Position numbers and translations under genes: made by a program. Positions 45,795-56,198 of a stretch of 64,000 nt of DNA are shown one piece after another. This DNA is from Rhodospirillales bacterium (GTDB lineage Bacteria; Pseudomonadota; Alphaproteobacteria; Rhodospirillales; UBA2165), in contig JAJDXO010000039.1 of assembly GCA_022823235.1 (NCBI GenBank), positions 56,944 through 120,943 on the forward strand, written 5' to 3'. Below the pieces are notes generated by a model that did no database searches, was not told where the DNA came from, and was given only the letters and a program-made list of their open reading frames with translations. How positions within the stretch are numbered: position 1 is the stretch's first letter; each line of letters begins with the position of its first letter.

Positions 45795-46814
45795 ATGGCG
45801 ACAGCCGCAAAGCGAAAACCCCGCAAACGAGCCGCCCCGAAGCCCAAGGCCACCCCGGAGGAACTCCTTGAATTTCATCGGGAAATGCTGCTGATCCGCC
45901 GTTTCGAAGAGAAGGCGGGACAACTCTACGGCATGGGGCTGATTCAGGGTTTCTGCCACCTCTATATTGGTCAGGAGGCGGTCGTTGTCGGCATGCAGGC
46001 CGCCGCCGACACCGATGTCGACACGGTCGTCACCAGCTACCGGGACCACGGCCATATGCTGGCCTGCGGAATGGACCCCAAGGGCGTCATGGCCGAACTC
46101 ACCGGCCGCGGCACCGGTTATTCCCATGGCAAGGGCGGCTCCATGCACATGTTTAGCCGGGAAAAGAACTTCTTCGGCGGTCACGGCATCGTCGCAGCCC
46201 AGGTTCCCATCGGCACCGGCCTCGGATTCGCGCACAAGTACAAGGAAGACGGCGGGGTCTGCATGACCTATTACGGCGACGGCGCCGCCAACCAGGGCCA
46301 AGTCTATGAGAGTTTCAATATGGCGGCCCTGTGGAAACTGCCGGTCTGTTATGTGCTCGAAAACAACCGCTACGGCATGGGCACCTCGGTCGCCCGCGCC
46401 GCATCGACCCAGGAACTCTATGCCCGCGGCGAGGCGTTCGGCATCCCCGGCGAACGGGTGGACGGGATGGACGTGGCCGCCGTCCGCGCCGCGGCGGAGA
46501 AGGCGCTGAAACACGTCCGGAGCGGCAAGGGCCCCTATATCCTCGGCATGCTGACCTACCGGTATCGCGGCCATTCCATGTCCGATCCGGCCAAATACCG
46601 GACCCGCGAAGAGGTGTCCAAGGTCCGGGCCGAGCAGGACCCCATCGATCGGGTGGCGCAGACATTGCTCGACAACGAATACGCGACCGAGGAGGAACTG
46701 AAAGCCGTGGATGCGGAAATCAAGGCGATCATTACCGAGGCCGCCGAGTTCGCCCAGCAGTCGCCGGAGCCGGATCCGTCCGAGCTTTATACCGACGTTC
46801 TGGTCGACGCCTAG
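45795..46814 (+). CDS. pdhA: Pyruvate dehydrogenase E1 component, alpha subunit
   Basis: With PdhB it forms the thiamine-diphosphate E1 that decarboxylates pyruvate and acetylates lipoyl groups. After a Lys/Pro-rich leader, [17 protein letters not shown] and [15 protein letters not shown] are followed by [16 protein letters not shown] and the ThDP motif [17 protein letters not shown]. The regulatory loop [15 protein letters not shown] is conserved. Length is 339 residues. A strong GGGAGGAGTG ribosome site precedes the ATG. First gene of the pdhABC-lpd operon. Confidence 0.96.
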   Translation: MATAAKRKPRKRAAPKPKATPEELLEFHREMLLIRRFEEKAGQLYGMGLIQGFCHLYIGQEAVVVGMQAAADTDVDTVVTSYRDHGHMLACGMDPKGVMAELTGRGTGYSHGKGGSMHMFSREKNFFGGHGIVAAQVPIGTGLGFAHKYKEDGGVCMTYYGDGAANQGQVYESFNMAALWKLPVCYVLENNRYGMGTSVARAASTQELYARGEAFGIPGERVDGMDVAAVRAAAEKALKHVRSGKGPYILGMLTYRYRGHSMSDPAKYRTREEVSKVRAEQDPIDRVAQTLLDNEYATEEELKAVDAEIKAIITEAAEFAQQSPEPDPSELYTDVLVDA

Positions 46815-46828
46815 GGGAGGAACGGGAA

Positions 46829-48208
<1,380 letters not shown>

Positions 48209-48220
48209 CGGGAGCGGGAA

Positions 48221-49516
48221 ATGACCATTCAGATCCTCATGCCCGCCCTGTCACCGACCATGACCGAGGGCAATATCGCCAAGTGGCACAAGAAGGAGGG
48301 CGACGAGGTCGCGTCCGGCGATCTCCTCGCCGAGATCGAAACCGACAAGGCGACCATGGAGCTGGAAGCCGTCGATGACGGCGTGCTCGGCAAGATCATC
48401 GCCGCCGAAGGCTCGGAGAACATCGCCGTCAACACGCCCATCGCGGTAATGCTGGAAGAGGGTGAGGATGCGTCCGCTGCCGAGGCCGCCGCCCCGTCGC
48501 CCGCGCCCGCCGCGCAACCCGAACCCGCGCCAATGCCGCAAGCGGCTCCGGCGCCTGAACCCGCGGCAGCGCCTCAACCCGCGCCCGCCGCGCCGAAATC
48601 GAACGGCGCCCGCGTGTTCGCCAGCCCGCTCGCCAAACGCATCGCGGCGGACGCCGGTATCGACATCGCCGCCATATCCGGCTCCGGTCCCCACGGCCGG
48701 GTGGTGAAGCGGGACGTGGACGCGGCCATCGCCGGCGGCGTCGCCGCTCCCGCCGCGGCTCCATCCGCCGCCTCGCCGGCGCCGGCCGCTCCGGCGCCCG
48801 CGCAACTGCCCGTGGTCGCCGGCGGTTACACCGAGGTGCCGCACAACAATATGCGCAAGGTAATCGCCAGGCGCCTGCAGGAATCCAAGCAGACGGTGCC
48901 CCACTTCTACGTCACCATGGAGTGCGAAATCGACAAGCTGCTGGCCATGCGCAAGGACCTGAACGCGCGGGCCGAGGCGACCGGCGAGGACTACAAGATC
49001 TCGGTCAACGACTTCATCATCCGCGCAGCCGCCTTCGCCATGAAGAAGGTGCCCGACGTCAACGCGTCCTGGACCGACGAAGCGATGCTGCTCTACAACG
49101 ACATCGACATCTCGGTGGCCGTCGCCATCGACGGCGGCCTGATCACGCCCATCGTGCGCAACGCGGACCAAAAGGGCCTCGCCGTCATTTCCAACGAGAT
49201 GAAGGACCTTGCCGCCCGCGCCCGGGAAGGCAAGCTCAGCCCCGGCGAATTCCAGGGCGGCGGCTTCACCATCTCCAATCTGGGCATGTACGGGGTGAAG
49301 GAATTCGCCGCGATCATCAACCCGCCTCAATCCTGCATCCTGGCCATCGGCGCGGGCGAGCAGCGGCCCGTGGTCCGGGACGGTGCGCTCACCACCGCGA
49401 CCATGATGAGCGTGACGCTCTCCACCGACCATCGGGTGGTCGACGGCGCGCTCGGCGCCGAATGGCTCCAGGCCTTCAAGGTCCTCATCGAGGACCCGCT
49501 GGCCATGCTGCTGTAA
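48221..49516 (+). CDS. pdhC: Dihydrolipoamide acetyltransferase (E2 of pyruvate dehydrogenase)
   Basis: Forms the core of the complex and passes acetyl groups to CoA. Domains: lipoyl domain (1-80, Lys in [11 protein letters not shown]), Ala/Pro linker, peripheral subunit-binding domain (about 126-160, SPLAKRIAADAGIDI and GPHGRVVKRDVDA), a second linker, then the catalytic domain to 431 with the active-site STDHRVVDGALGAEWL. Its lipoyl domain DNA is nearly identical to that of pdhB. Confidence 0.96.
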   Translation: MTIQILMPALSPTMTEGNIAKWHKKEGDEVASGDLLAEIETDKATMELEAVDDGVLGKIIAAEGSENIAVNTPIAVMLEEGEDASAAEAAAPSPAPAAQPEPAPMPQAAPAPEPAAAPQPAPAAPKSNGARVFASPLAKRIAADAGIDIAAISGSGPHGRVVKRDVDAAIAGGVAAPAAAPSAASPAPAAPAPAQLPVVAGGYTEVPHNNMRKVIARRLQESKQTVPHFYVTMECEIDKLLAMRKDLNARAEATGEDYKISVNDFIIRAAAFAMKKVPDVNASWTDEAMLLYNDIDISVAVAIDGGLITPIVRNADQKGLAVISNEMKDLAARAREGKLSPGEFQGGGFTISNLGMYGVKEFAAIINPPQSCILAIGAGEQRPVVRDGALTTATMMSVTLSTDHRVVDGALGAEWLQAFKVLIEDPLAMLL

Positions 49517-49525
49517 GGGGTCGCG

Positions 49526-50938
49526 ATGGCGGATCAGCCGACAGAAACAAACTTCGACGTGATCGTCGTCGGCGGCGGGCCGGGCGGCTACGTGACCGCC
49601 ATCCGCGCCGCGCAGCTCGGCATGAAGGCGGCCTGCGTGGAGCGGGAACATCTGGGCGGCATCTGCCTCAACTGGGGCTGCATCCCGACCAAGGCGCTGC
49701 TCAGGACCTCCGAGGTCTATCACCTGATGGAGCGCGCCGACGAGTTCGGCCTCAAGGTCGAGGGCGTCTCCTTCGACATGGAAAAGATCGTCAAGCGCTC
49801 GCGCCGGGTGGCGCGCCGGCTGTCGGGCGGCGTCGCGCACCTGTTGAAAAAGAACGAGGTCGCGGTCTTCGACGGCCACGGCAAGCTGGCCGGCAAAGGC
49901 AAGCTGGAGGTCTCCGCCGGCGGCAAGGTGATCGCCGGCCTCACCGCCAAACACATCATCCTGGCGACCGGCGCCCGGGCCCGGACCCTGCCGGGCCTCG
50001 AGCCCGACGGCGAACTGATCTGGACCTACAAGGAAGCCATGGTCCCCGAAGCCATGCCCAAGTCTCTCCTGGTGGTCGGCTCCGGGGCCATCGGCATCGA
50101 ATTCGCGAGCTTCTACAGGACCCTCGGCGCCGAGGTGAGCGTGGTCGAGGTGCTGCCCCGGATACTGCCGGTGGAGGACGAGGAAATCTCCGATTTCGCC
50201 GAAAAGGCCTTCAAGGCCCAGGGCATGAACATCATGACGTCCGCGACGGTGAAGGGCTTGAAGAAAGGCAAAGACAACGTCACGGCGACCATCGAGGCGG
50301 ACGGCAAATCCCGGGACATTACCTTCGACCGGGTGATCCTGGCGGTCGGCATCGTCGGCAATGTGGAAGACATCGGCCTCGAAGGCACCAAGGTGAAGGT
50401 CGAGAAATCCCACATCGCCGTCGACGAGTGGAGCGCGACGGACGAGCCCGGAATCTACGCCATCGGCGACGTCACCGGCCCGCCCTGGCTTGCCCACAAG
50501 GCCAGCCACGAAGGCATCATCTGCGTCGAGAAGATCGCCGGGGCGAACGACGTGCACCCGCTGGATACGTCCCGCATCCCGGGCTGCACCTACTGCACGC
50601 CCCAGGTGGCGAGCGTCGGCCTCACGGAAGCCGCGGCCAGGGAACAGGGCCGCGAGGTCAAGGTCGGCAAGTTCCCGTTCCAGGGCAACGGCAAGGCCAT
50701 TGCGCTGGGTGAGCCGGACGGATTGGTCAAGACCGTGTTCGACGCCGGTACCGGCGAGCTGCTGGGCGCGCACATGGTGGGCGCCGAGGTGACCGAACTG
50801 ATCCAGGGCTACGGCATCGCCAAGACCCTGGAGACCACCGAGGCCGAACTGATGCACTCGGTGTTCCCGCACCCGACGCTGTCCGAAATGATGCACGAGG
50901 CCGTCCTCGACGCCTACGGCCGGGTGATCCATTTCTGA
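49526..50938 (+). CDS. lpd: Dihydrolipoamide dehydrogenase (E3)
   Basis: Reoxidises dihydrolipoamide with NAD+ through FAD and a redox disulphide. FAD motif VIVVGGGPGGYVTAIRAAQ at the start, the disulphide in GGICLNWGCIPTKALL, the NAD domain VVGSGAIGIEFASF, and the C-terminal His-Glu pair in HPHPTLSE-like FPHPTLSEMMHEA. Length is 470 residues. It closes the pdh operon, and its TGA overlaps the ATG of the following acetyltransferase gene. Confidence 0.96.
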   Translation: MADQPTETNFDVIVVGGGPGGYVTAIRAAQLGMKAACVEREHLGGICLNWGCIPTKALLRTSEVYHLMERADEFGLKVEGVSFDMEKIVKRSRRVARRLSGGVAHLLKKNEVAVFDGHGKLAGKGKLEVSAGGKVIAGLTAKHIILATGARARTLPGLEPDGELIWTYKEAMVPEAMPKSLLVVGSGAIGIEFASFYRTLGAEVSVVEVLPRILPVEDEEISDFAEKAFKAQGMNIMTSATVKGLKKGKDNVTATIEADGKSRDITFDRVILAVGIVGNVEDIGLEGTKVKVEKSHIAVDEWSATDEPGIYAIGDVTGPPWLAHKASHEGIICVEKIAGANDVHPLDTSRIPGCTYCTPQVASVGLTEAAAREQGREVKVGKFPFQGNGKAIALGEPDGLVKTVFDAGTGELLGAHMVGAEVTELIQGYGIAKTLETTEAELMHSVFPHPTLSEMMHEAVLDAYGRVIHF

Positions 50939-51390
50939 TGAACGCGGGACCCGTGAGTGTCCGTCCGCTCGCCGAGCGGGACAAGGAGGACTGGCACCGG
51001 CTATGGGCCGGCTACCTCGAATTCTATGAAAACGATCTGTCCGCCGAGGTCACCGCTCGTACCTGGGAGCGCCTGATGAACCGGGAGTCCCCCGTCTGGG
51101 GTCTGGTGGCCGAGGCCGGCGGCGAGGTGGCCGGCATCTTGAACTACGTCCTGCATGCGAATACATGGGCGATGCGGCCGGTCTGCTACCTGGAGGACCT
51201 CTATGTGGATCCCGCGGCGCGCGGGCAGGGGGCCGGCCGGGCGTTGATTGAGGCGCTGATCGACATGGCCAAAGGGCACGACTGGCACCGGGTCTACTGG
51301 ATGACGGCCGGGGACAACGAGACCGCCCGCAGGCTCTATGATAGAATTACGCCCGTGACCCGATGGGTGAGATACGACGTAAACATCTGA
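50938..51390 (+). CDS. GNAT-family N-acetyltransferase
   Basis: 150 residues with the GNAT fold. The acetyl-CoA loop is [19 protein letters not shown] near residues 95-113 (R-x2-G-x-G/A), preceded by a strand with VCYLEDLYV. The substrate is unknown. It starts on the last base of lpd (TGATG) and ends two bases before lipA, so it is embedded in the pdh-lip unit and may act on a linked process, but that is only inference. Confidence 0.87.
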   Translation: MNAGPVSVRPLAERDKEDWHRLWAGYLEFYENDLSAEVTARTWERLMNRESPVWGLVAEAGGEVAGILNYVLHANTWAMRPVCYLEDLYVDPAARGQGAGRALIEALIDMAKGHDWHRVYWMTAGDNETARRLYDRITPVTRWVRYDVNI

Positions 51391-51391
51391 G

Positions 51392-52333
51392 ATGAACCAG
51401 GTCAGAAAATACCGCCATCCGGAGAAGCGCAACAATCCGGACCGGCCGAGCCCCCGGAAGCCGGACTGGATTCGGGTGAAGGCGCCGACCTCGAAGGCAT
51501 ACGGCGAGACCAAGCGGCTGATGCGGGAGCTCAACCTGGCCACCGTCTGCGAGGAAGCCGCGTGCCCCAACATAGGCGAATGCTGGGCCCAGAAGCATGC
51601 GACGGTGATGATATTGGGCGATATCTGCACCCGGGCCTGCGCGTTCTGCAACGTGGCGACCGGCAAGCCCGATGCCGTCGATCCCCTGGAGCCCGAGAAC
51701 GTCGCCATCATGGCGACCGTGACCGGCCTCAAGCACATGGTGATCACCTCGGTCGACCGGGATGATCTGGATGACGGCGGCGCGTCCCAGTTCGTCGCCT
51801 GTCTCGACAGGCTGCGCGAGATGGCCCCGGACACGACGGTCGAAATCCTCACCCCTGATTTCCGCGACAAGGACGGCGCCATCGAGGCCGTCGCCGCCGC
51901 CAAGCCCGATGTCTACAACCACAACCTCGAGACCGTGCCGCGGCTCTATCCGGCCATCAGGCCGGGCGCGCGGTATTCTCATTCCCTGAAGCTGCTGGAC
52001 ACGGTCAAGCGGATCGATCCCGGAATCTTCACCAAGTCCGGCATCATGGTGGGGCTGGGCGAGGAGCGGAACGAGGTGCTACAGGTGATGGACGATCTGC
52101 GCTCGGCGGATGTGGATTTCCTGACCATCGGCCAGTATCTGCAGCCGACGCCCAAGCACGCGCCCATCGACCGGTTCGTCTCCCCGGAGGAGTTCGAGGA
52201 GTACGGGGCCATTGCGCTCGCCAAGGGGTTCCTGAAAGTGTCGGCGACGCCGTTGACCCGGTCTTCCTATCATGCCGACGACGACTTCCAGCAGCTCCGC
52301 GCCGCGCGGCTGGCCAAGTTGGCCCATCGCTAG
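51392..52333 (+). CDS. lipA: Lipoyl synthase
   Basis: Radical-SAM enzyme that inserts two sulphurs into octanoyl groups on lipoyl domains, including those of PdhB and PdhC. The auxiliary cluster Cys residues are in [13 protein letters not shown], and the SAM cluster motif is [13 protein letters not shown] (C-x3-C-x2-C). The C-terminal RSSYHAD contains the conserved Ser ligand. Length is 313 residues. Placement after pdhABC-lpd matches its job of activating these enzymes. Confidence 0.97.
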   Translation: MNQVRKYRHPEKRNNPDRPSPRKPDWIRVKAPTSKAYGETKRLMRELNLATVCEEAACPNIGECWAQKHATVMILGDICTRACAFCNVATGKPDAVDPLEPENVAIMATVTGLKHMVITSVDRDDLDDGGASQFVACLDRLREMAPDTTVEILTPDFRDKDGAIEAVAAAKPDVYNHNLETVPRLYPAIRPGARYSHSLKLLDTVKRIDPGIFTKSGIMVGLGEERNEVLQVMDDLRSADVDFLTIGQYLQPTPKHAPIDRFVSPEEFEEYGAIALAKGFLKVSATPLTRSSYHADDDFQQLRAARLAKLAHR

Positions 52334-52392
52334 TAAACAGGCTTGCTCATGCCGCCACGGCATCTGATTTCAAGCGGGTTTATTGGCAGCTC

Positions 52393-52923
52393 ATGCAAAT
52401 TGAACTTCAGGCATTTGAAGCAAGCGATTTCGATCGTTTGATCGATTGGATATCCACATCCGATGACCTTCACCACTGGGCGGGCTTGATCTTCGAATTT
52501 CCTCTGACGAGTGAGCAGTTGCAAGCCCATCTGGAAACGGCGGAGAGCATGCGTCGACGACTCTATAAAGCAGTCGACGCCGAGAATGGCGAGGCCATCG
52601 GGCATGTAGAGTTGAGTCACATCTGGCCCGGATTGTCAGGCAGAGTGTCACGCATGCTCGTAGGCGATCCCGAGCGACGCAACCAGGGGATCGGGGCGCA
52701 GATGGCCAGACGGGTTGTTGAATTCGGATTCAATCAGTTCGACTTTAGTCGAATGGACATCGGTGCGATCGCGACCAATGAGGCTGCCATAAATTGCTAC
52801 CGGAACGCAGGGTTCAAGTCGGTCGGAATTTGGAAGGATGCAATGACGCTTCCAGAAGGAACGATCGACGTCCATTGGCTGACCATATCTCGTTCCGATG
52901 TTCCTGATTTGGAGAGGCGTTAG
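52393..52923 (+). CDS. GNAT-family N-acetyltransferase (RimJ/RimL-like)
   Basis: 176 residues. The N-terminal FEASDFDRLIDWI pattern and the acetyl-CoA loop GDPERRNQGIGAQMARRVVE, then ATNEAAINCYRNAGF, identify a GNAT of the RimJ/RimL or spermidine acetyltransferase type. The substrate is unknown. Base usage is clearly more AT-rich than the flanking lipA and ratA, and the gene splits that common lipA-ratA pair, so it is likely a recent acquisition. Confidence 0.85.
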   Translation: MQIELQAFEASDFDRLIDWISTSDDLHHWAGLIFEFPLTSEQLQAHLETAESMRRRLYKAVDAENGEAIGHVELSHIWPGLSGRVSRMLVGDPERRNQGIGAQMARRVVEFGFNQFDFSRMDIGAIATNEAAINCYRNAGFKSVGIWKDAMTLPEGTIDVHWLTISRSDVPDLERR

Positions 52924-52933
52924 CTAGCCGACT

Positions 52934-53368
52934 ATGCCCACCCACGCCGAACAAAAACCGCTGCCGTACGCGCCGGAGCAGATGTTCAGTCTGGTCGCCG
53001 ACATCGAGAAATATCCCGAGTTCCTGCCGTGGTGCGTCGGCACCCGCATCCGCTCACGGGAGGGCAACGTCCTCGTCGCCGACATGGTCATCGGCTACAA
53101 GATGTTCCGCGAGCGCTTCACCTCGCGGGTGGAACTCACCCGTCCCGACCGGATCGACGTGAGCTACTATGAGGGGCCGTTCAAATATCTGAATAACCAC
53201 TGGATATTCATGGAACAGCCGGACGGCACCTGCATCGTCGACTTCTATGTCGACTTCGAGTTTCGTTCCAGACTGCTGCAGAAGATGATCGGGGTTGTAT
53301 TCGAAAAGGCGGTCCGGATCATGGTCGGCGCCTTTGAAGAGCGCGCCGATCAAATATATGGTAAGTAG
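52934..53368 (+). CDS. ratA: RatA/Coq10-like START-domain protein
   Basis: A 144-residue polyketide-cyclase/START-like (SRPBCC) protein. The N-terminal YAPEQMFSLVADIEKYPEFLPWC is diagnostic for the RatA/Coq10 group, followed by SRVELTRPDRIDVSYYEGPF and FRSRLLQKMIGVVFEKAV. Members are linked to ubiquinone handling (Coq10) or ribosome association (RatA in E. coli); which role applies here is not clear. It is commonly found after lipA. Confidence 0.88.
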   Translation: MPTHAEQKPLPYAPEQMFSLVADIEKYPEFLPWCVGTRIRSREGNVLVADMVIGYKMFRERFTSRVELTRPDRIDVSYYEGPFKYLNNHWIFMEQPDGTCIVDFYVDFEFRSRLLQKMIGVVFEKAVRIMVGAFEERADQIYGK

Positions 53369-53399
53369 AGGCAACCGGAGAGAAACGGGGGAGCACGGG

Positions 53400-53933
53400 A
53401 TGCCTGGAAAAATGACCCTCAGCCACGCCGGCTTTCACGTCTATGACATGCCGGCCATGGTCGACTTCTATACCGGTGTCGTGGGACTGAAAGTCACCGA
53501 CCGGGCCGACGACGACCGCATCTGCTTTCTCTCCGCCGATCCCGACAACCACCATCAGATGCTGATGGTCCGGGGCCGGGAAACGGAGATCGGCAAAAAG
53601 CACTTCAATCACATGGCGTTCCGGGTCGAGAGCCTCGCCCAGGTCAAGGAAGTCTACCGGCGGGTCAAGGATCACCCGGGCGCCTCCGACGTGTCACCGA
53701 TAACCCACGGCAACGCCTGGTCGGTCTATTTCAGGGACCCGGAGGGCAACAGGGCGGAAGTGTTCGTCGATACGCCCTGGCATTGCCGACAGCCCTTCGC
53801 CGAGCCCATCGATCTCGACAAGCCGGAGGAAGAGATTGCCGAGGATACGCTGGCGCTCCTGGAGAAGGAGACCACCGCCGAGAAATTCGACGAGTGGAAA
53901 GCCCGGTTCCGCGAAGAACTGGGCCTCGAATGA
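53400..53933 (+). CDS. VOC-family (glyoxalase/extradiol dioxygenase-like) protein
   Basis: 177 residues. SHAGFHVYDMPAMVDFYTGVVGL at the start and SVYFRDPEGNRAEVFVDTPW near residue 110 form the two paired beta-alpha-beta-beta-beta modules of the VOC fold. His in SHAGFHV, His in KHFNHMAFRV and Glu in NRAEVF are candidate metal ligands, as in extradiol dioxygenases. A C-terminal helical extension follows. The start after GGGGGAG was chosen. The substrate is unknown. Confidence 0.83.
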   Translation: MPGKMTLSHAGFHVYDMPAMVDFYTGVVGLKVTDRADDDRICFLSADPDNHHQMLMVRGRETEIGKKHFNHMAFRVESLAQVKEVYRRVKDHPGASDVSPITHGNAWSVYFRDPEGNRAEVFVDTPWHCRQPFAEPIDLDKPEEEIAEDTLALLEKETTAEKFDEWKARFREELGLE

Positions 53934-53936
53934 AGC

Positions 53937-55043
53937 TCAGGCGCCGCCCCAGATTTCACCCGCGGCCTCGACCACCAGTTCCAGCTTCCGCCACTGTTCG
54001 TCTTCGGTGAGCTTGTTGCCCTCGTGGGTGCTGGCGAACCCGCATTGGGGGCTGAGGCATAGACGATCGAGGGGCACATACCGCGCCGCCTCGTCCATCC
54101 GCCGCTTGAGCTCGTCCTTGCTCTCCAGTTCGGGGGTCTTGGAGGTGATCAGTCCAACCACCACGACCTGGTCGTCGCGGACGAAGCGCAGCGGCTCGAA
54201 ACCGCCGGCCCGGTCCGAATCCCATTCCATGAAGAACCCATCCACGTTTATCTCCGAGAACATCTTCTCGGCCACCGGCTCGTAGCCGCCTTCGGCAATC
54301 CAGGTGCTCTGGAAATTGCCCCGGCACATGTGAACCGTGATCGCCATGCTGTCGGGCCTGTCGGCGATGACCGCGTTGATGCCTTTCGCATAGAGCGCCA
54401 CCAGGTCGTCCGCGTCATCGCCGCGGTCGGCCATCGCCTCGCGGTAGCGGGGATCGCACAGCATGGCGAAAGTGGTGTCGTCGAGCTGCAGGTACGTGCA
54501 GCCGGCCTCCGCCATCAGGGCGATCTCCCGCTTGTAGGCGGCCCAGACATCGTCCCAATAGGCATCCAGGTCGGGATAGACCGTCTCGTCGATCAGCGCC
54601 CGGCCGCCCCGATGATAGGCGAGGGAGGGGGAGGGGATGCACATCTTGGCGGTCACGCCGGCGGACCCATTGAGAAAGGCGAAGTGGTCGACCATGATGC
54701 CGTCCGGATTGTCCACCTTGCCGGTCACCTTCAGGGACTGCGGCCTGTAACCGCCGGAGAATGCGGGCCCCTGGGATTCCTCGACCAGTTCGAAGCCGCC
54801 GAGCCCGGAGAGAAAGTCGAAATTCCACGAATTGCGGCGAAACTCGCCGTCGGTCACCGCCCGGAGGCCGATGGCCTCCTGCCCGGCGACGGCATCCCGG
54901 ATGCATTCGTCTTCGACGGCCTTGAGTTCATCCTGGGACATGCCGCCGTCCGCGTATTTTTGCCGGGCCTCGGCCAGCCGCGCGGGGCGGAGGAGGCTGC
55001 CGACCTGATCCGCCCTGAAGGGCGGGCGCGTGCGTTCGGTCAT
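53937..55043 (-). CDS. Cobalamin-independent methionine synthase-like protein (MetE C-terminal family)
   Basis: 368 residues corresponding to the C-terminal catalytic half of MetE (UROD/MetE-like barrel), as in stand-alone YxjG/YxjH-type proteins. RADQVGSLLRP at the start and TDGEFRRNSWNFDF are typical. Zinc ligands appear as His and Cys in VHMCRGNFQS, and a late Cys in LSPQCGFAS. Such proteins may use simple methyl donors instead of methyl-tetrahydrofolate-triglutamate; the exact reaction is uncertain. It converges on the VOC gene with a 3-base gap. Confidence 0.82.
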   Translation of the reverse strand: MTERTRPPFRADQVGSLLRPARLAEARQKYADGGMSQDELKAVEDECIRDAVAGQEAIGLRAVTDGEFRRNSWNFDFLSGLGGFELVEESQGPAFSGGYRPQSLKVTGKVDNPDGIMVDHFAFLNGSAGVTAKMCIPSPSLAYHRGGRALIDETVYPDLDAYWDDVWAAYKREIALMAEAGCTYLQLDDTTFAMLCDPRYREAMADRGDDADDLVALYAKGINAVIADRPDSMAITVHMCRGNFQSTWIAEGGYEPVAEKMFSEINVDGFFMEWDSDRAGGFEPLRFVRDDQVVVVGLITSKTPELESKDELKRRMDEAARYVPLDRLCLSPQCGFASTHEGNKLTEDEQWRKLELVVEAAGEIWGGA

Positions 55044-55061
55044 CTCGTCATTCTCCTTTGG

Positions 55062-55553
55062 TCAATCCAATTGCCTGAGCAGCAGATCCAGCGCGGCCAG
55101 CACGGTTGCTTCGCGGACCGCGTCCCGGCCGCCCGGAAATACTTCCCGGGCAACCAGCGTATCGCGCCCCTTCCGCGAGGCGCCCATATAGACCAGGCCC
55201 ACCGGCTTTTCGGGCGTACCGCCGCTGGGGCCGGCAATCCCGGTCACCGCCACCGCCGCGTCCAGCGGCGCCGCGTTCAACGCGCCTTCGGCCATGGCGA
55301 GCACCGTCCGGTCACTCACCGCACCGTGCTCGATGATGGTCTCCAGGGGCACGCCGACGATTTCGTTCTTGGCCTCGTTGGAATAGGTGATGAACCCCCG
55401 CTCGACGGCCGTGGACGATCCCGAAACCGAGGTCAGCGCGCCGCCGATCAAGCCACCGGTGCACGATTCGACGGTGCCGATTTTGAGGTTCCGGGCCGTC
55501 GCCCGATCGATGACGGCCTGCGCCGCGTCGACGATTGCCTTGGGAAAGGTCAT
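55062..55553 (-). CDS. pncC: CinA C-terminal / PncC nicotinamide-nucleotide amidase
   Basis: Deamidates nicotinamide mononucleotide in the pyridine nucleotide cycle. A 163-residue stand-alone amidase domain: KIGTVESCTGGLIGGALTSV with the nucleophile Ser, YSNEAKNEIVGVP, and VAVTGIAGPSGGTPEKPVG near residue 105-125. The N-terminal CinA nucleotide-binding domain is absent, as in most alphaproteobacterial copies. Its start overlaps the end of pgpA by 4 bases. Confidence 0.9.
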   Translation of the reverse strand: MTFPKAIVDAAQAVIDRATARNLKIGTVESCTGGLIGGALTSVSGSSTAVERGFITYSNEAKNEIVGVPLETIIEHGAVSDRTVLAMAEGALNAAPLDAAVAVTGIAGPSGGTPEKPVGLVYMGASRKGRDTLVAREVFPGGRDAVREATVLAALDLLLRQLD

Positions 55554-56023
55554 AGGGTTTCCAGCCAGGTCTTGAGCGCAAAGAGTATGACCGCCGCATA
55601 CACGCCGGCCAAGATGTCATCCGCCATGATGCCGAGGCCGCCCTTCAAATTCCGGTCGGCCCATGAGACCGGCCAGGGCTTCCAGATATCGAATATCCGG
55701 AACAGTACGAAACCCGCCGCGTAGAGCAGAAAGTCCGGCGGCACGACGACGAGCGTCAGCCATTGACCGGCCACTTCATCGATCACCACCTCGCCCGGGT
55801 CTTGGGCGCCGCTTTCCGCCGCCGCGATTCCCGACAGCCAGACCCCGGCAACAAAGATGCCGGCGGTCGCCAGCAACAGGAACTGATAACCGCCGTGGGA
55901 ATAAATGAACCAGGCAAAGGGCAGCGCGGCCAGCGAGCCCCAAGTGCCCGGCGCCTTCGGCAGCAACCCGACCCCAAACCATGTCGATATCAACCTGGCG
56001 ATACTCACCTCGGCCTCTCCCAT
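55550..56023 (-). CDS. pgpA: Phosphatidylglycerophosphatase A
   Basis: Dephosphorylates phosphatidylglycerol phosphate to phosphatidylglycerol in the inner membrane. A 157-residue protein with several hydrophobic segments and the family motifs GLLPKAPGTWGSLAALP near the start, DPGEVVIDEVAGQW in the middle and FRIFDIWKPWPV near residue 115. The start MGEAEVSIAR was preferred; a start 177 bases upstream is in frame but lacks homology-like character. Coupled to pncC. Confidence 0.92.
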   Translation of the reverse strand: MGEAEVSIARLISTWFGVGLLPKAPGTWGSLAALPFAWFIYSHGGYQFLLLATAGIFVAGVWLSGIAAAESGAQDPGEVVIDEVAGQWLTLVVVPPDFLLYAAGFVLFRIFDIWKPWPVSWADRNLKGGLGIMADDILAGVYAAVILFALKTWLETL

Positions 56024-56198
56024 TGCCGGTGAGAGACTAGAGCAGCTTCCGGCCAAATTGAACCATTTGACCGGAAAGCGCGGAAGCCGGCGGATATTCC
56101 TTGCAACGAAATCAGGGCGCGGATAGTGTCGAAAGGCCCACCGGACCGTGCTTCGATCGATAAGATTTAGACCAGACCTGGGGTGAAACGAGGGGGTC

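Noticed and set aside
48251..50932. 893-codon open frame on the minus strand
   Set aside because: Antisense to pdhC and lpd, His/Asp/Gly-rich and without recognisable motifs.
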